Shown piece after piece: positions 7,486-14,981 of a stretch of DNA of 38,721 bases. The stretch is from NCBI GenBank assembly GCA_964488085.1, contig CAZATK010000003.1, positions 1-38,721 of the forward strand. Reading direction: 5' to 3'. The stretch comes from CAZATK01 sp964488085. Its GTDB lineage: Bacteria > Patescibacteriota > Minisyncoccia > UBA6257 > UBA11618. The stretch's first letter is position 1. Each line of letters begins with the position of its first letter. Below the pieces are notes generated by a model. The model worked only from the letters and a program-made list of their open reading frames with translations. It had not been told where the DNA came from and made no database searches. Position numbers and translations under genes: made by a program.

Positions 7486-9121
7486 TTCCATTGCTACCTA
7501 CGCTAGAGTCATCGGGTAGCGCGGTTGTAATTTCTAGATCAACGCCGAACAATTCAAGACCAGTGAAATCATCCACGGCAGTTATCTTGGTTTCACCCAA
7601 TAAAGGCATATATTGACCCAAATTAGAATTGGAAGGAATAGCTTGTATCTGAAATATTCCTTCTAATGGCTTACCAATTACCCCGGTTGTTGCTCCTATT
7701 CTGTTAATTTTCCAAACAACTTCGTTAGAAGCGACATTAAAAACTGGCTTGCTATCAACATTACTTTGGGCATTGCCGACAAAAGTTACGCCCGGCTTTA
7801 ATTCTGCCCGAACAACCACATCTTTAACGTCATTAGTATAATTGGATATTAACCAATGGACAGTATAATTGGTTGGGACGCCAATTTTTGGCGGTATTGG
7901 TCCCTTGTTTAGAATTCCTGAATTAGCATCTCTAAAATAGCCCCTTGCGTCCACTGTAATTTGTCCAGCCACCTTGGTCTCCAATTCAACTTTATTTGAA
8001 TATTCACCGCTCGTCGCTTCTGCTTCTACTTTCAAAACTAAATTTCTATCGCCCAACCTTTTGATTCCATAATCATTTTTAACCTTCACAGAAAAAGTAA
8101 CAGAACCGCCGGCTTCATCTAAATTAGCATTTTTCCAAATAATTTGATTACTACCGGGCTGAATAAATCCGCCATCATAAACTTGAATCGTAGAGAGATC
8201 AAACACAGAGCCAATTAATTTAATTTTAATATCCGCTTTGCCCGAATAGCCAACGCCATAATTTAATATATCTCCGGGTCTAGCAATATAATTGTCGGTC
8301 TCATTTAAATTTATACCAATATATAACGAAGATTCTTTAGTAGTAATTAATGCCTTTTCTTGAGCCACTAAATATTTAGTTAATTGAACTTCTTTTAGAA
8401 CAGAAACTACAAATTCTAGGGTGCTGGTTGTATTGCCTAATAATTTTCCAGATATAGATAAATTTCCAGAGGATCCCTTCCTTAATGAATCAATATTCCA
8501 GACATTGTTTTTTAAATCGGGTTCCGCGCTAGATTTTGTATAAGAAAAATCTTTTGGATAAGAAACTTCTAAAGATAGTTCGCTCAAATCAACATCTGCG
8601 ATATTTTGATAATCAATTTTCAAATTAATTTTTCCCCCATTAACAACCTCCTTGGGAGAATCTATTTTTAAACTTATTGGAACTTGAATAGATGGTATTT
8701 TCCAGACTTGCTTTTCTTCAAAACGAGAACCGACCCCTTCTGGGGTATAACTAAGTAAAATATCCACATCTTTTTGCTCAATAGCCATTAGTTTGAATGC
8801 GACTTGCGTCAAACTACCACTGCCCAAGTTGCCTAAATTTTTTATGTTAAAAGATCGATCGGATTCGTTACTAAAAAAAACTATGCCCTCCGGCAAGGAT
8901 AAAGACAACTTCACATCCTGCCAAATATTCCCCGAATTATTATTAATATTGACAACTAAATCAAACGGAACCCCGCTATATATATTTTCTTCTGCCTGAA
9001 ATTCTAAATGATTGTTAGTATCGCTATTGGAATTATAAAAAAAGTAAAAACCAAACGCCGTACCTGAAATAACAAGCGCAAATATAAGGGCTGGCCAAAA
9101 TCCAGATAAAAATCGAAACAT
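7472..9121 (-). CDS. Membrane-anchored extracellular beta-sandwich repeat protein
   Basis: Large surface protein of unknown role. I choose the ATG at 9121 (MFRFLSGFWPALIFAL, 549 aa) over one three codons upstream, because a consensus promoter ends 7 bases before it. One N-terminal membrane segment (about residues 10-27) anchors it; the rest is predicted outside. The ectodomain is a chain of DUF11/CARDB-like immunoglobulin-fold modules: repeated patterns such as GVPFDLVVNINNNSGNIWQDVKLSLSL-type strands, LSLEVSYPKDFSYTKS and VVVRAELKPGVTFVGNA, each pairing a dissociated-term NxxV/DV strand with a closing VxWxI strand. No catalytic motif is seen. It may be an adhesin or envelope scaffold, but this is inferred only from architecture. 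Confidence 0.7.
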   Translation of the reverse strand: MFRFLSGFWPALIFALVISGTAFGFYFFYNSNSDTNNHLEFQAEENIYSGVPFDLVVNINNNSGNIWQDVKLSLSLPEGIVFFSNESDRSFNIKNLGNLGSGSLTQVAFKLMAIEQKDVDILLSYTPEGVGSRFEEKQVWKIPSIQVPISLKIDSPKEVVNGGKINLKIDYQNIADVDLSELSLEVSYPKDFSYTKSSAEPDLKNNVWNIDSLRKGSSGNLSISGKLLGNTTSTLEFVVSVLKEVQLTKYLVAQEKALITTKESSLYIGINLNETDNYIARPGDILNYGVGYSGKADIKIKLIGSVFDLSTIQVYDGGFIQPGSNQIIWKNANLDEAGGSVTFSVKVKNDYGIKRLGDRNLVLKVEAEATSGEYSNKVELETKVAGQITVDARGYFRDANSGILNKGPIPPKIGVPTNYTVHWLISNYTNDVKDVVVRAELKPGVTFVGNAQSNVDSKPVFNVASNEVVWKINRIGATTGVIGKPLEGIFQIQAIPSNSNLGQYMPLLGETKITAVDDFTGLELFGVDLEITTALPDDSSVGSNGIVMQ

Positions 9122-9128
9122 TCCCACC

Positions 9129-9157
9129 ATTTAACCATTAAATAGTTCTAGAGTCAA
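9129..9157 (-). promoter_or_regulatory. Promoter of the 9121 gene, predicted leaderless
   Basis: TTGACT (9157-9152), a 17-base spacer and TTAAAT (9134-9129) are followed by 7 bases (GGTGGGA) and the ATG at 9121. This decides the start in favour of MFRFLSGF. Confidence 0.75.
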
Positions 9158-9166
9158 AATAACCCA

Positions 9167-9190
9167 ACTTTTCAACGATCGTTGAAAAGT
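9167..9190. repeat. Perfect 24-bp palindrome with CGATCG centre
   Basis: ACTTTTCAACGATCGTTGAA and its completing bases form a perfect palindrome of 12-bp arms between recO and the next minus-strand gene. It probably ends recO transcription, though the downstream T-run is poor. It shares AACTTTT..ACGATCGT..AAAAGT with the palindrome at 14258-14303. Confidence 0.7.
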
Positions 9191-9246
9191 GCTATGTTTT
9201 TTTAATAATTATTAAATTATTAATTATTTATTAGGGATTTTTAATT

Positions 9247-9750
9247 TTACAAAATTAAAAGAAAGTGTTGTTGATTTTGAGAAGCGCAATTTTTGCAGTA
9301 AAAACTTAATTCCTTGAAAGAAAAATGAGTGGGGTCTTGCTCGCAAACAACACAAGAAGCAAATTCGTGGCTGTAACCCAAAATATTTAAAACCATGCCG
9401 AGGTTTGGATATTTTTTTTGATGCAATACTTGTAAAATGGTCCACAAAGAAAAATCTGGTTCGTTTTCTAAAGTTAATTCTTGAACTGCTCTGATAATTT
9501 GAAGAAAGTTCAGGGGTAATTTTTCTTTTCTTAATACATCTATAACTTGAAAATTATTTTTATGAACTAATCGAACATCTACAATATTTAACGGTTCTAA
9601 ATGAGGATTAAGTTTAGAAATAATTTTACGAGCGCTAGTAACTTTAGCTGAAATTCTACCCAGCTCTTTAGTGTACAAAAAAACACGAGAGTCAAACTCC
9701 CCTTTATTTTGCTTATCCAGTACTAATGCTTCTGTAAAATATTCTCTCAC
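9247..9750 (-). CDS. recO: DNA repair protein RecO (short form)
   Basis: Mediator that loads RecA onto SSB-coated DNA. The 167 aa start at a GTG (9750). The N-terminal OB fold is recognisable: TEALVLDKQNKGEFDSRVFLYTKELGRISAKVTSARK. The central helical part follows (LNFLQIIRAVQEL, FSLWTILQVLH), then a zinc ribbon with CVVC and CKNC. Most RecO proteins are about 240 aa; this one stops soon after the second CxxC, so the C-terminal helical region is shortened. The partner surface on SSB (EDLPF tip) is present in this window. No Shine-Dalgarno is visible. Confidence 0.82.
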   Translation of the reverse strand: MREYFTEALVLDKQNKGEFDSRVFLYTKELGRISAKVTSARKIISKLNPHLEPLNIVDVRLVHKNNFQVIDVLRKEKLPLNFLQIIRAVQELTLENEPDFSLWTILQVLHQKKYPNLGMVLNILGYSHEFASCVVCEQDPTHFSFKELSFYCKNCASQNQQHFLLIL

Positions 9751-9762
9751 TGAGATAGGTTA

Positions 9763-9809
9763 ATTCTAATCAATTTTGCTAAAAAACAGAAAATTCATTA
9801 GAATAACAG
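9763..9809. repeat. Imperfect hairpin upstream of recO
   Basis: TTCTAATCAATTTTGCT (9763 onward) pairs imperfectly with AGAAAATTCATTAGAA (to about 9803) around an A-rich loop. It sits between recO and the tRNA-Gly leader. The rest of the 9751-9825 stretch holds no gene that I can see. Confidence 0.45.
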
Positions 9810-9825
9810 TCATTAGTGAGCGAAG

Positions 9826-9867
9826 CCCGCCTACGCGCCTTTGGCGCTTCGGCGAGGCGTAGGCGGG
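9826..9867. repeat. GC-rich palindrome abutting the tRNA-Gly 5' end
   Basis: CCCGCCTACGC (9826-9836) is the exact reverse complement of 9857-9867, whose last five bases GCGGG are the first five bases of mature tRNA-Gly. The flanking bases read GTGAGC before and GCGGGTA after, as if the element had entered right at the tRNA 5' end. Confidence 0.7.
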
Positions 9868-9933
9868 TATCGTATAACGGTATTACTACAGGTTTCCAAC
9901 CTGTTAACAGGGGTTCGACTCCCCTTACCCGCT
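9863..9933 (+). tRNA. tRNA-Gly (anticodon TCC)
   Basis: Full cloverleaf: acceptor GCGGGTA pairs with TACCCGC and discriminator T. The anticodon stem is ACAGG/CCTGT with loop TTTCCAA. The T-arm has GGGG TTCGACT CCCC. No CCA is encoded. A palindromic element abuts its 5' end, and a terminator follows directly. Confidence 0.93.
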
Positions 9934-9939
9934 CACTAA

Positions 9940-9978
9940 AATAAACAACCTCATTAATTGAGGTTGTTTATTTTTATT
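9940..9978 (+). terminator. Terminator after tRNA-Gly
   Basis: AATAAACAACCTCA (9940-9953) and its 14-bp reverse complement (9959-9972) flank a 5-base loop, followed by a T-run. Symmetry allows function on both strands. Confidence 0.85.
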
Positions 9979-9989
9979 GAGTGTATTGA

Positions 9990-10156
9990 GGGAGTCGAAC
10001 CCAGCCGCACCCCGATCAGGAAGATAGGAGGTCGCCGAAGGCGACCGACGTAAGAAACCGAAGGTGTCTTAAGCGGGGGTCGGGGTGCGGCGTAGGGTTC
10101 GGCGAGCCTTTGGGTCATCTGACCAAAGGCGAAGCGAAACTCCCCTTACCCGCTCA
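9990..10156. repeat. Fold-back element carrying tRNA-Gly T-arm copies
   Basis: The left arm (9990-10015) begins GGGAGTCGAACCC and continues CCGCACCCCGA. The right arm (from 10080) reads TCGGGGTGCGG, then GGGTTCG (10095-10101), then ACTCCCCTTACCCGCTCA (10139-10156). The two right-arm pieces are a 25-base copy of the tRNA-Gly 3' end, split exactly in the T-loop by a 37-base insert (10102-10138) whose core GCCTTTGG/CCAAAGGC is palindromic. A small GTCGCC/GGCGAC hairpin lies inside (10031-10045). No protein gene is seen in 9934-10205. Confidence 0.7.
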
Positions 10157-10198
10157 AAAAAAAGCCCCCGAGCAGAATTGAATTCTGCGTGGGGGCTT
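10156..10198 (-). terminator. Terminator of the 10.2-10.9 kb orphan operon
   Basis: AAAGCCCCC with GCAGAATT and the matching half GAATTCTGC with GGGGGCTTT form a long stem. On the minus strand it is followed by a run of 8 T, fitting the end of the 10206 gene. Confidence 0.85.
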
Positions 10199-10205
10199 TA
10201 ACACT

Positions 10206-10568
10206 TCAATGAACAAGCATGGCCGCATTTGCGCCATGTTCTTCAAGACATGCTTCGGCATTATTAATTAAGTTATGAAGTTGCCTTTTGAGCTTTTGTT
10301 GTCCTGAACATCCTTCGGGAATGCGAGGCATCATCTCTTTTATGTCCTCAATGTGCTGACGACGAAACTCCAAAAGTACGTATCGCCTACTGGGAACTCC
10401 TCTCCAAAGTTCAAGAAAAATACCATTTGTCATTTTATTAATCATCTGCACGCTAAACCAGCTTAAAGCTAAACTAGTTTCACTTATCAGCTCATCAATA
10501 CCACCAAGATGGCTTATACAGCCATCTTGGTCTAAAGAAACTGACAAGAAGCTGAATCTCACATTCAT
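10206..10568 (-). CDS. Orphan protein, 120 aa
   Basis: I do not recognise this protein. It is soluble with no signal peptide. Notable segments are ISETSLALSWFSVQMINKM, the aromatic/basic LELWRGVPSRRYVLLEFRRQ, and a helical C-terminus (KLKRQLHNLINNAEACLEEH). The ATG at 10568 has an AAAGGAG site about 10 bases upstream. It is the second gene of a two-gene unit: the preceding ORF (10587-10919) stops 18 bases upstream, and a strong terminator follows. Codon use is less AT-biased than in neighbouring genes, which fits an acquired cassette. Confidence 0.65.
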   Translation of the reverse strand: MNVRFSFLSVSLDQDGCISHLGGIDELISETSLALSWFSVQMINKMTNGIFLELWRGVPSRRYVLLEFRRQHIEDIKEMMPRIPEGCSGQQKLKRQLHNLINNAEACLEEHGANAAMLVH

Positions 10569-10586
10569 AAGCGGGGTCTCCTTTTG

Positions 10587-10919
10587 TTACGAGGTTTTGT
10601 TCTTGACGTGGTCACAACAGAGACACAAGGCAAAATAACCTACCATATGAACCTCTGCTCTTCTACACACTCTACACCGCCGCACACGTGTTCTTCTGCA
10701 TCGCGCCATTGGCCTACCACAACAACGGGTGAACCAATAACTCTTTATGCCGAAGAACCCCGAATTAAGCTCTTGATGTTCACGGCCAATACATTCCCAA
10801 TCCGGCACATGTGGCATTTTTTGAGGAAGTAATAATGTCTTTATATTAAGTTCCTCGGGATGGTAATCATTATCAGGACACCGAGGACTAAAAAGTTCGC
10901 TACTGATGCTTCTTGTCAC
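10587..10919 (-). CDS. Cys/Arg-rich orphan protein, possible zinc ribbon
   Basis: Unrecognised protein of 110 aa. I choose GTG at 10919 because GGAG lies about 7 bases upstream; an in-frame TTG at 10955 lacks such a site. The N-terminal half is polar (SELFSPRCPDNDYHPEELN). The C-terminal half has clustered Cys and Arg: TRCCGRPMARCRRTRVRRC, then CRRAEV, then ALCLCCDHV. This suggests one or two metal-binding knuckles and possible nucleic-acid binding, which is an inference. It is the first gene after a strong promoter (10970-10997) immediately behind tRNA-Leu, and is followed by the 10206 gene and a terminator. Confidence 0.55.
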   Translation of the reverse strand: MTRSISSELFSPRCPDNDYHPEELNIKTLLLPQKMPHVPDWECIGREHQELNSGFFGIKSYWFTRCCGRPMARCRRTRVRRCRVCRRAEVHMVGYFALCLCCDHVKNKTS

Positions 10920-10969
10920 AGCCGTTCTCCATTTCTTAGTTGCTTGCCTTGTCAAAGAGACGAGTCGTC

Positions 10970-10997
10970 ATTATATACGAAATTAATAAAAAGTCAA
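10970..10997 (-). promoter_or_regulatory. Strong promoter of the orphan pair
   Basis: TTGACT (10997-10992), a 16-base spacer and a perfect TATAAT (10975-10970). It starts 3 bases after the 3' end of tRNA-Leu. The resulting leader is about 45 bases and includes a Shine-Dalgarno site before GTG 10919. Confidence 0.75.
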
Positions 10998-11000
10998 TAG

Positions 11001-11082
11001 TGCGCGGGAGAGGACTCGAACCTCCACGCCTTACGGCGCTACCACCTCAAGGTAGTGCGTCTGCCAGTTTCGCCACCCGCGC
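11001..11082 (-). tRNA. tRNA-Leu (anticodon GAG)
   Basis: Class II tRNA with a long variable arm (CGCC/GGCG). Acceptor GCGCGGG pairs with CCCGCGC, discriminator A. The anticodon stem is CTACC/GGTAG with loop TTGAGGT. It lies 8 bases after the rplS stop on the same strand, so it is probably cut from the rplS transcript. No CCA is encoded. Confidence 0.92.
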
Positions 11083-11090
11083 TAATAAAT

Positions 11091-11411
11091 TTAAATTCCG
11101 ATTTTTTGATGAATTTCTTTTTTAGAAAGATTTCTTATGTAATAAAGTTTAGCCCGTTTAACTTTTTTAGGCGAACTAACAATCTCTACTTTAGCAATAC
11201 GCGGTGAATGAATCGGAAAAACTTTTTCAACGCCCTCGCCTGCAACAGTGGCACGAACCGTAAAAGTAGCCCCTATCTCATTGCCATGTTTACGAGCTAA
11301 AACCAACCCGGCAAAAACACTGTTTCTTGTCTTGTCGCCATCCTTTACAATCTCATAGACACGCACCTGCGCTCCCGATTTTATTTTATTGGCAATAGTT
11401 TCTTCTATCAT
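11091..11411 (-). CDS. rplS: Ribosomal protein L19
   Basis: 50S protein at the subunit interface; 106 aa, a little shorter than the usual 110-120. Family signatures: IKSGAQVRVYEIVKDGDKTR, FAGLVLARKHGNEIGATFTVR, GEGVEKVFPIHSPRIAKVEIV and a basic end with KVKRAKLYYIRNLSKK. A TATAAT box 13 bases before the ATG predicts a very short leader of about 6 bases and no Shine-Dalgarno. It is divergent from the glycosyltransferase gene and followed closely by tRNA-Leu. Confidence 0.95.
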   Translation of the reverse strand: MIEETIANKIKSGAQVRVYEIVKDGDKTRNSVFAGLVLARKHGNEIGATFTVRATVAGEGVEKVFPIHSPRIAKVEIVSSPKKVKRAKLYYIRNLSKKEIHQKIGI

Positions 11412-11447
11412 ATTGTTAAGCTGTATTATATATTAATTCTATAAATT

Positions 11448-12551
11448 ATGCGAATTTTAATTGACATAAGACTATTAAGTAAAGGAGGGCAATCTGGAAT
11501 TGAAGAATATACCATTCAGCTTTTAAATCACTTATTCCAATCTGATTCCCCTTACCAATGGCAACTTTTTTATCAGGGTTGGCGAAAAGCGCCATTACCA
11601 AATCATTGGTCGTCAAATGGTACAATAAAAATAATTAATTGGCAATATCCCAATAAAATTTTTGATATTTGGCGACCGAAAATTGACAACTACATAGCAA
11701 CCGATTTAGTTTACAGCCCGCACTTAAATATAATCCGCGCCAACCACGCTCCCCGCATCTTAACTATTCATGATCTATCTTTTATACACCACCCGCATTT
11801 CTTTTCTCTAAAACACCGCCTTTGGCATAAAATACAATCTTATAAAAATCAAATCAAAACAGCATCGGCCATAGTAACCAATTCTATTTATACTAAAAAT
11901 GATTTAATAAACACATTACAAGTTCCACCAGAAAAAATACATGCTATTTATCCGGGAATAAATTCTTCTCTAAAAAAAACCAACCTACCTCGCCCAAAAA
12001 ATTTAGAATTCCCCTATATTTTATATCTAGGCACTATTGAACCAAGAAAAAATATCCCCCTGATAATTAAGGCCTTTAATATTATCAAACAAAAAAAGGA
12101 ATTTAAAAATCTTCGATTAGTCCTTGCGGGAAAATTGGGCTGGTTATATGAAAAAATTTTTCAAGAAATAGAAAAGTCTCGCTTTAAATCCGACATAATT
12201 CTTTGGGGATTAGTAGACCCAAAGGAAAAGAATATGCTGTATAATTTAGCAGAGGCCTTTGTATATCCGTCTTTTTTTGAAGGTTTCGGCTTTCCTCCGT
12301 TAGAGGCGCAGGCGTGTGGCTGTCCGGTTATTGCCAGCAACCGCACTTCCCTGCCAGAAATTTTAGAACAATCGGCGCTGATGATAAACCCCTGGAAAGA
12401 AAAAGACTTGGCGGATAAATTAGAAGCAATTTTAACTGACAAAAATTTAAAAAATAAATTAATCACGGAAGGTTTTAAAAATGTACAAAGATTTAACTGG
12501 AAAAAAACGGTATGCGAATTATTAAAATTATTTTCACAATTTTCTTCTTAA
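11448..12551 (+). CDS. GT4-family glycosyltransferase
   Basis: GT-B fold sugar transferase, 367 aa, of the glycosyltransferase 4/mannosyltransferase group; donor and acceptor are not predictable. The N-terminal domain has KGGQSGIEEYTIQLL and HDLSFIHHPHFF. The C-terminal nucleotide-sugar domain has YILYLGTIEPRKNIPLIIKA and the E(x7)E region FFEGFGFPPLEAQACGCPVI, then ALMINPWKEKDLADKL. It is cytosolic and peripheral. It overlaps the DUF4012 gene by 40 bases, so the two are expressed together and may act in making or exporting an envelope polysaccharide or glycoprotein. Confidence 0.9.
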   Translation: MRILIDIRLLSKGGQSGIEEYTIQLLNHLFQSDSPYQWQLFYQGWRKAPLPNHWSSNGTIKIINWQYPNKIFDIWRPKIDNYIATDLVYSPHLNIIRANHAPRILTIHDLSFIHHPHFFSLKHRLWHKIQSYKNQIKTASAIVTNSIYTKNDLINTLQVPPEKIHAIYPGINSSLKKTNLPRPKNLEFPYILYLGTIEPRKNIPLIIKAFNIIKQKKEFKNLRLVLAGKLGWLYEKIFQEIEKSRFKSDIILWGLVDPKEKNMLYNLAEAFVYPSFFEGFGFPPLEAQACGCPVIASNRTSLPEILEQSALMINPWKEKDLADKLEAILTDKNLKNKLITEGFKNVQRFNWKKTVCELLKLFSQFSS

Positions 12552-14257
12552 TTTTAATAACTGCGGGAATTATTTTTGCTGTGGGATTTTGGAATTTCCA
12601 AAAAGAAGCAATTTATTCAGCAGGGAAAATTTATGATAATGCAAATCTAGCGGCCAATGCTTTAAAAAATTTGGAGACCAAAAAAGCGAAATCTTCTTTA
12701 CAAATTATCCAATCTGAACTTAATCATTGGTTTGATCGTTTAGAATTTTGGGGAAAAATTGTTCCTCTTATCAAATCCATTCCCGAAAGCATAAAACATC
12801 TAAGCGATGTAACCACAACATCAATCAAGCTCACGGATCATTTAGATAATTTAAAAAATAGGGGTGCGCAATTAGTTCTTCAACAAAAAGGAGAGGAATT
12901 GATAAAAATTTTAAAAGACATACAAGGAGAAATCAATATTATTACAAAAACTGCTTCTAATGAGAAATTATATGCGGCAAGTAATTTTATTACAGCTCTT
13001 ATCTCTTGGCTGGACGATCCCCAACCGCAACACATCGTAATTTTATTTCAAAATTCTTCCGAAATGAGGCCCGGAGGCGGATTCATCGGCAGTTATGCCC
13101 ATTTAACTTTAAAAAAGGGCGGGCTGTCCAGTTTGGAAGTGAACGATATTTATGACACCGATGGCCAACTCACCATTAAAGTTATTCCTCCAGAACCGCT
13201 TCAGGCGATTACTACAAACTGGGGCACCCGCGATGCCAATTGGTTTCTAGATTTTCCCACTTCCGCAAATAAAGTTACTAAATTCTTGGAAGCGTCCCGC
13301 ATTTATCAAGACCGCAGTATAAACTTTTCTGGAGCCATTGCTATTAATGACACCGTTGTAAGAGACCTATTAAATATCTTAGGCCCAATAGAAGATATTA
13401 ATTCGGAAAATTTCTTAGCCGAAATTCAAAAAGACGTAGAGACCAAAACTAATAAGGGCATATTGAAACAAATAACTCCTGTTATTTTTGATCGTCTCAA
13501 TCACCTAGAAAACGATGCTGACAAAAAAGCGATTATTAATCTTATAGGAGATAAATTAACGAATAAGGACATTATGATCTATCTTGATAATCCTGTTATG
13601 GAAAGTTTTATTAAAACATTAAATGTGGGTGGAGAATGGTTTGAAATTCCCAATAATTTTACTGGTGATTATTTGGCAGTGGCCAATGCTAATATTGCGG
13701 GAGGAAAAACCGACGCCTTTATAAGCCAAAAAATAATTTTAAATAGTAAAATTAAAAGTAATGGCACGATAGAAAATTATTTAACTGTGGAGCGTGAAAA
13801 TAACGGCAATCAACGCCCTGAAAAATGGTATAACACTACTAATCAGAATTTTATTCAAATTTTCACCCCAAAAAATACAAAACTAAAATTAATATCTGGC
13901 AATGATGAGAAGAAAATAAAATCTCCAATAGATTACGAAAAAGCCAAGCACATTACAGATCCAGACCTGTCAGCTAAAACTGATAAAAATATTTTTAGTG
14001 CGTGGCTTAATGTTCCGGCCGGAGAAAGCAAAAAACTGGAAGTTCAATATTCAAGAGCCGGTTTGAATTTAGACCATAATAATATCCCGTATCAATTTGT
14101 ATTTGATAAACAATCCGGAGTCAATGGATATTTAGAAATTAATATTAAAGCGCCTCTAGGATTTATTTGGAAAGAATCGGGGAGGGATATTTTTGAATAT
14201 AAATCCGATAATATTCCAGTAAAACTAATCTTGAACCTAACAATTTTACAAAACTAG
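12512..14257 (+). CDS. DUF4012-domain membrane protein
   Basis: Envelope protein of unknown function from a family I associate with CPR bacteria and some actinobacteria, often near polysaccharide genes. The 581 aa carry an N-terminal membrane segment (about residues 5-27), then a helical stalk (30-150), then the hallmark DUF4012 core with ILFQNSSEMRPGGGFIGSYA, DTDGQLTIKVIPPEPL and RDANWFLDFPTSA. The C-terminal part is a beta-rich domain (KLEVQYSRAG). It overlaps and follows the GT4 gene, suggesting a shared role in the cell surface. A 46-bp palindrome begins directly after its stop and ends transcription from both sides. Confidence 0.88.
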   Translation: MRIIKIIFTIFFLILITAGIIFAVGFWNFQKEAIYSAGKIYDNANLAANALKNLETKKAKSSLQIIQSELNHWFDRLEFWGKIVPLIKSIPESIKHLSDVTTTSIKLTDHLDNLKNRGAQLVLQQKGEELIKILKDIQGEINIITKTASNEKLYAASNFITALISWLDDPQPQHIVILFQNSSEMRPGGGFIGSYAHLTLKKGGLSSLEVNDIYDTDGQLTIKVIPPEPLQAITTNWGTRDANWFLDFPTSANKVTKFLEASRIYQDRSINFSGAIAINDTVVRDLLNILGPIEDINSENFLAEIQKDVETKTNKGILKQITPVIFDRLNHLENDADKKAIINLIGDKLTNKDIMIYLDNPVMESFIKTLNVGGEWFEIPNNFTGDYLAVANANIAGGKTDAFISQKIILNSKIKSNGTIENYLTVERENNGNQRPEKWYNTTNQNFIQIFTPKNTKLKLISGNDEKKIKSPIDYEKAKHITDPDLSAKTDKNIFSAWLNVPAGESKKLEVQYSRAGLNLDHNNIPYQFVFDKQSGVNGYLEINIKAPLGFIWKESGRDIFEYKSDNIPVKLILNLTILQN

Positions 14258-14303
14258 AAAATATCCTAACTTTTAGACGATCGTCTAAAAGTTAGGATAT
14301 TTT
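14258..14303. terminator. Perfect 46-bp palindrome, bidirectional terminator
   Basis: Perfect 23-bp arms centred at 14280/14281 (ACGATCGT) fill the entire gap between the convergent DUF4012 and rlu genes. A/T-runs at both ends give U-tracts on either strand. The core resembles the palindrome at 9167-9190. Confidence 0.85.
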
Positions 14304-14977
14304 TATAATGACTTGAGAAATTCTTGCAAATCGTCCGCAAGATCGGCTACTATTTTCAAACGCTTACCATCGAGCGAAGAAAATTCTAATGATTCGGCAT
14401 GCAAAAATTGCCTTTTCATACCCGCATTATCTTTTTTTCCATATAATTTGTCCCCCACCACAGGATGACCGATAGAAGCCAAATGAACTCTTATCTGATG
14501 AGTTCTTCCCGTAAGTGGCTCAACTTCAAGAAGAGAATATTTGTCGCCAACATAATTTCTTAATTTATAACGAGTAACCGCTTCTTTAATCATTTTGGCA
14601 TTTTTAGTAAAAACAGTTCTTTTTAATGATCCTTGTTTTATTCCCATCGGTTTATTAATCAATCCTTCTTTTTCCTTTACTATCCCATGAACCAGCGCTA
14701 TATAAGTTTTTTTTATTTGATGATTTTGAAAAAGGTCTTTGAAATATTCGTAAGTGTTTTGATTTCGCGGAACTAAAATTAATCCTGAGGTTTCCCTATC
14801 AAGACGATGAACGATGCCAGGTCTATTTTTTATATCATCACCAACATTTTTTACCTCTGGATAATTTTCTAAAAGCCATGTCACAAGAGTTATCCCCGGA
14901 CCATGTACCAACAATCCAGCGGGCTTGTTTATGACTAAAAAATCCTTGTCTTGGTATATTACTTTAATATTTTCCAT
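14303..14977 (-). CDS. RluA/RluD-family pseudouridine synthase
   Basis: Converts uridine to pseudouridine in rRNA or tRNA. The 224 aa lack the N-terminal S4 domain of RluD. The catalytic motif HRLDRETSGLILVPR holds the active Asp. Other family marks are VINKPAGLLVHG, KTYIALVHG, EVEPLTGRTHQIRVHLASIG and HPVVGDKLYG. Exact target is not predictable. The ATG lies only 4 bases (CATA) after the 3' end of tRNA-Val on the same strand, so tRNA 3' processing would leave an almost leaderless mRNA. Confidence 0.92.
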   Translation of the reverse strand: MENIKVIYQDKDFLVINKPAGLLVHGPGITLVTWLLENYPEVKNVGDDIKNRPGIVHRLDRETSGLILVPRNQNTYEYFKDLFQNHQIKKTYIALVHGIVKEKEGLINKPMGIKQGSLKRTVFTKNAKMIKEAVTRYKLRNYVGDKYSLLEVEPLTGRTHQIRVHLASIGHPVVGDKLYGKKDNAGMKRQFLHAESLEFSSLDGKRLKIVADLADDLQEFLKSL

Positions 14978-14981
14978 TATG

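Noticed and set aside
9933..10156. Integrated plasmid or phage bounded by the tRNA-Gly 3' repeat
   Set aside because: Only about 200 bases of non-coding DNA lie between the repeats and no integrase is present, so a remnant or fold-back is the most that can be claimed.
10584..10832. Plus-strand ORF opposite the Cys-rich orphan
   Set aside because: It is antisense to a gene with a promoter, SD and terminator, has no SD, and gives a low-complexity His/Thr-rich product.
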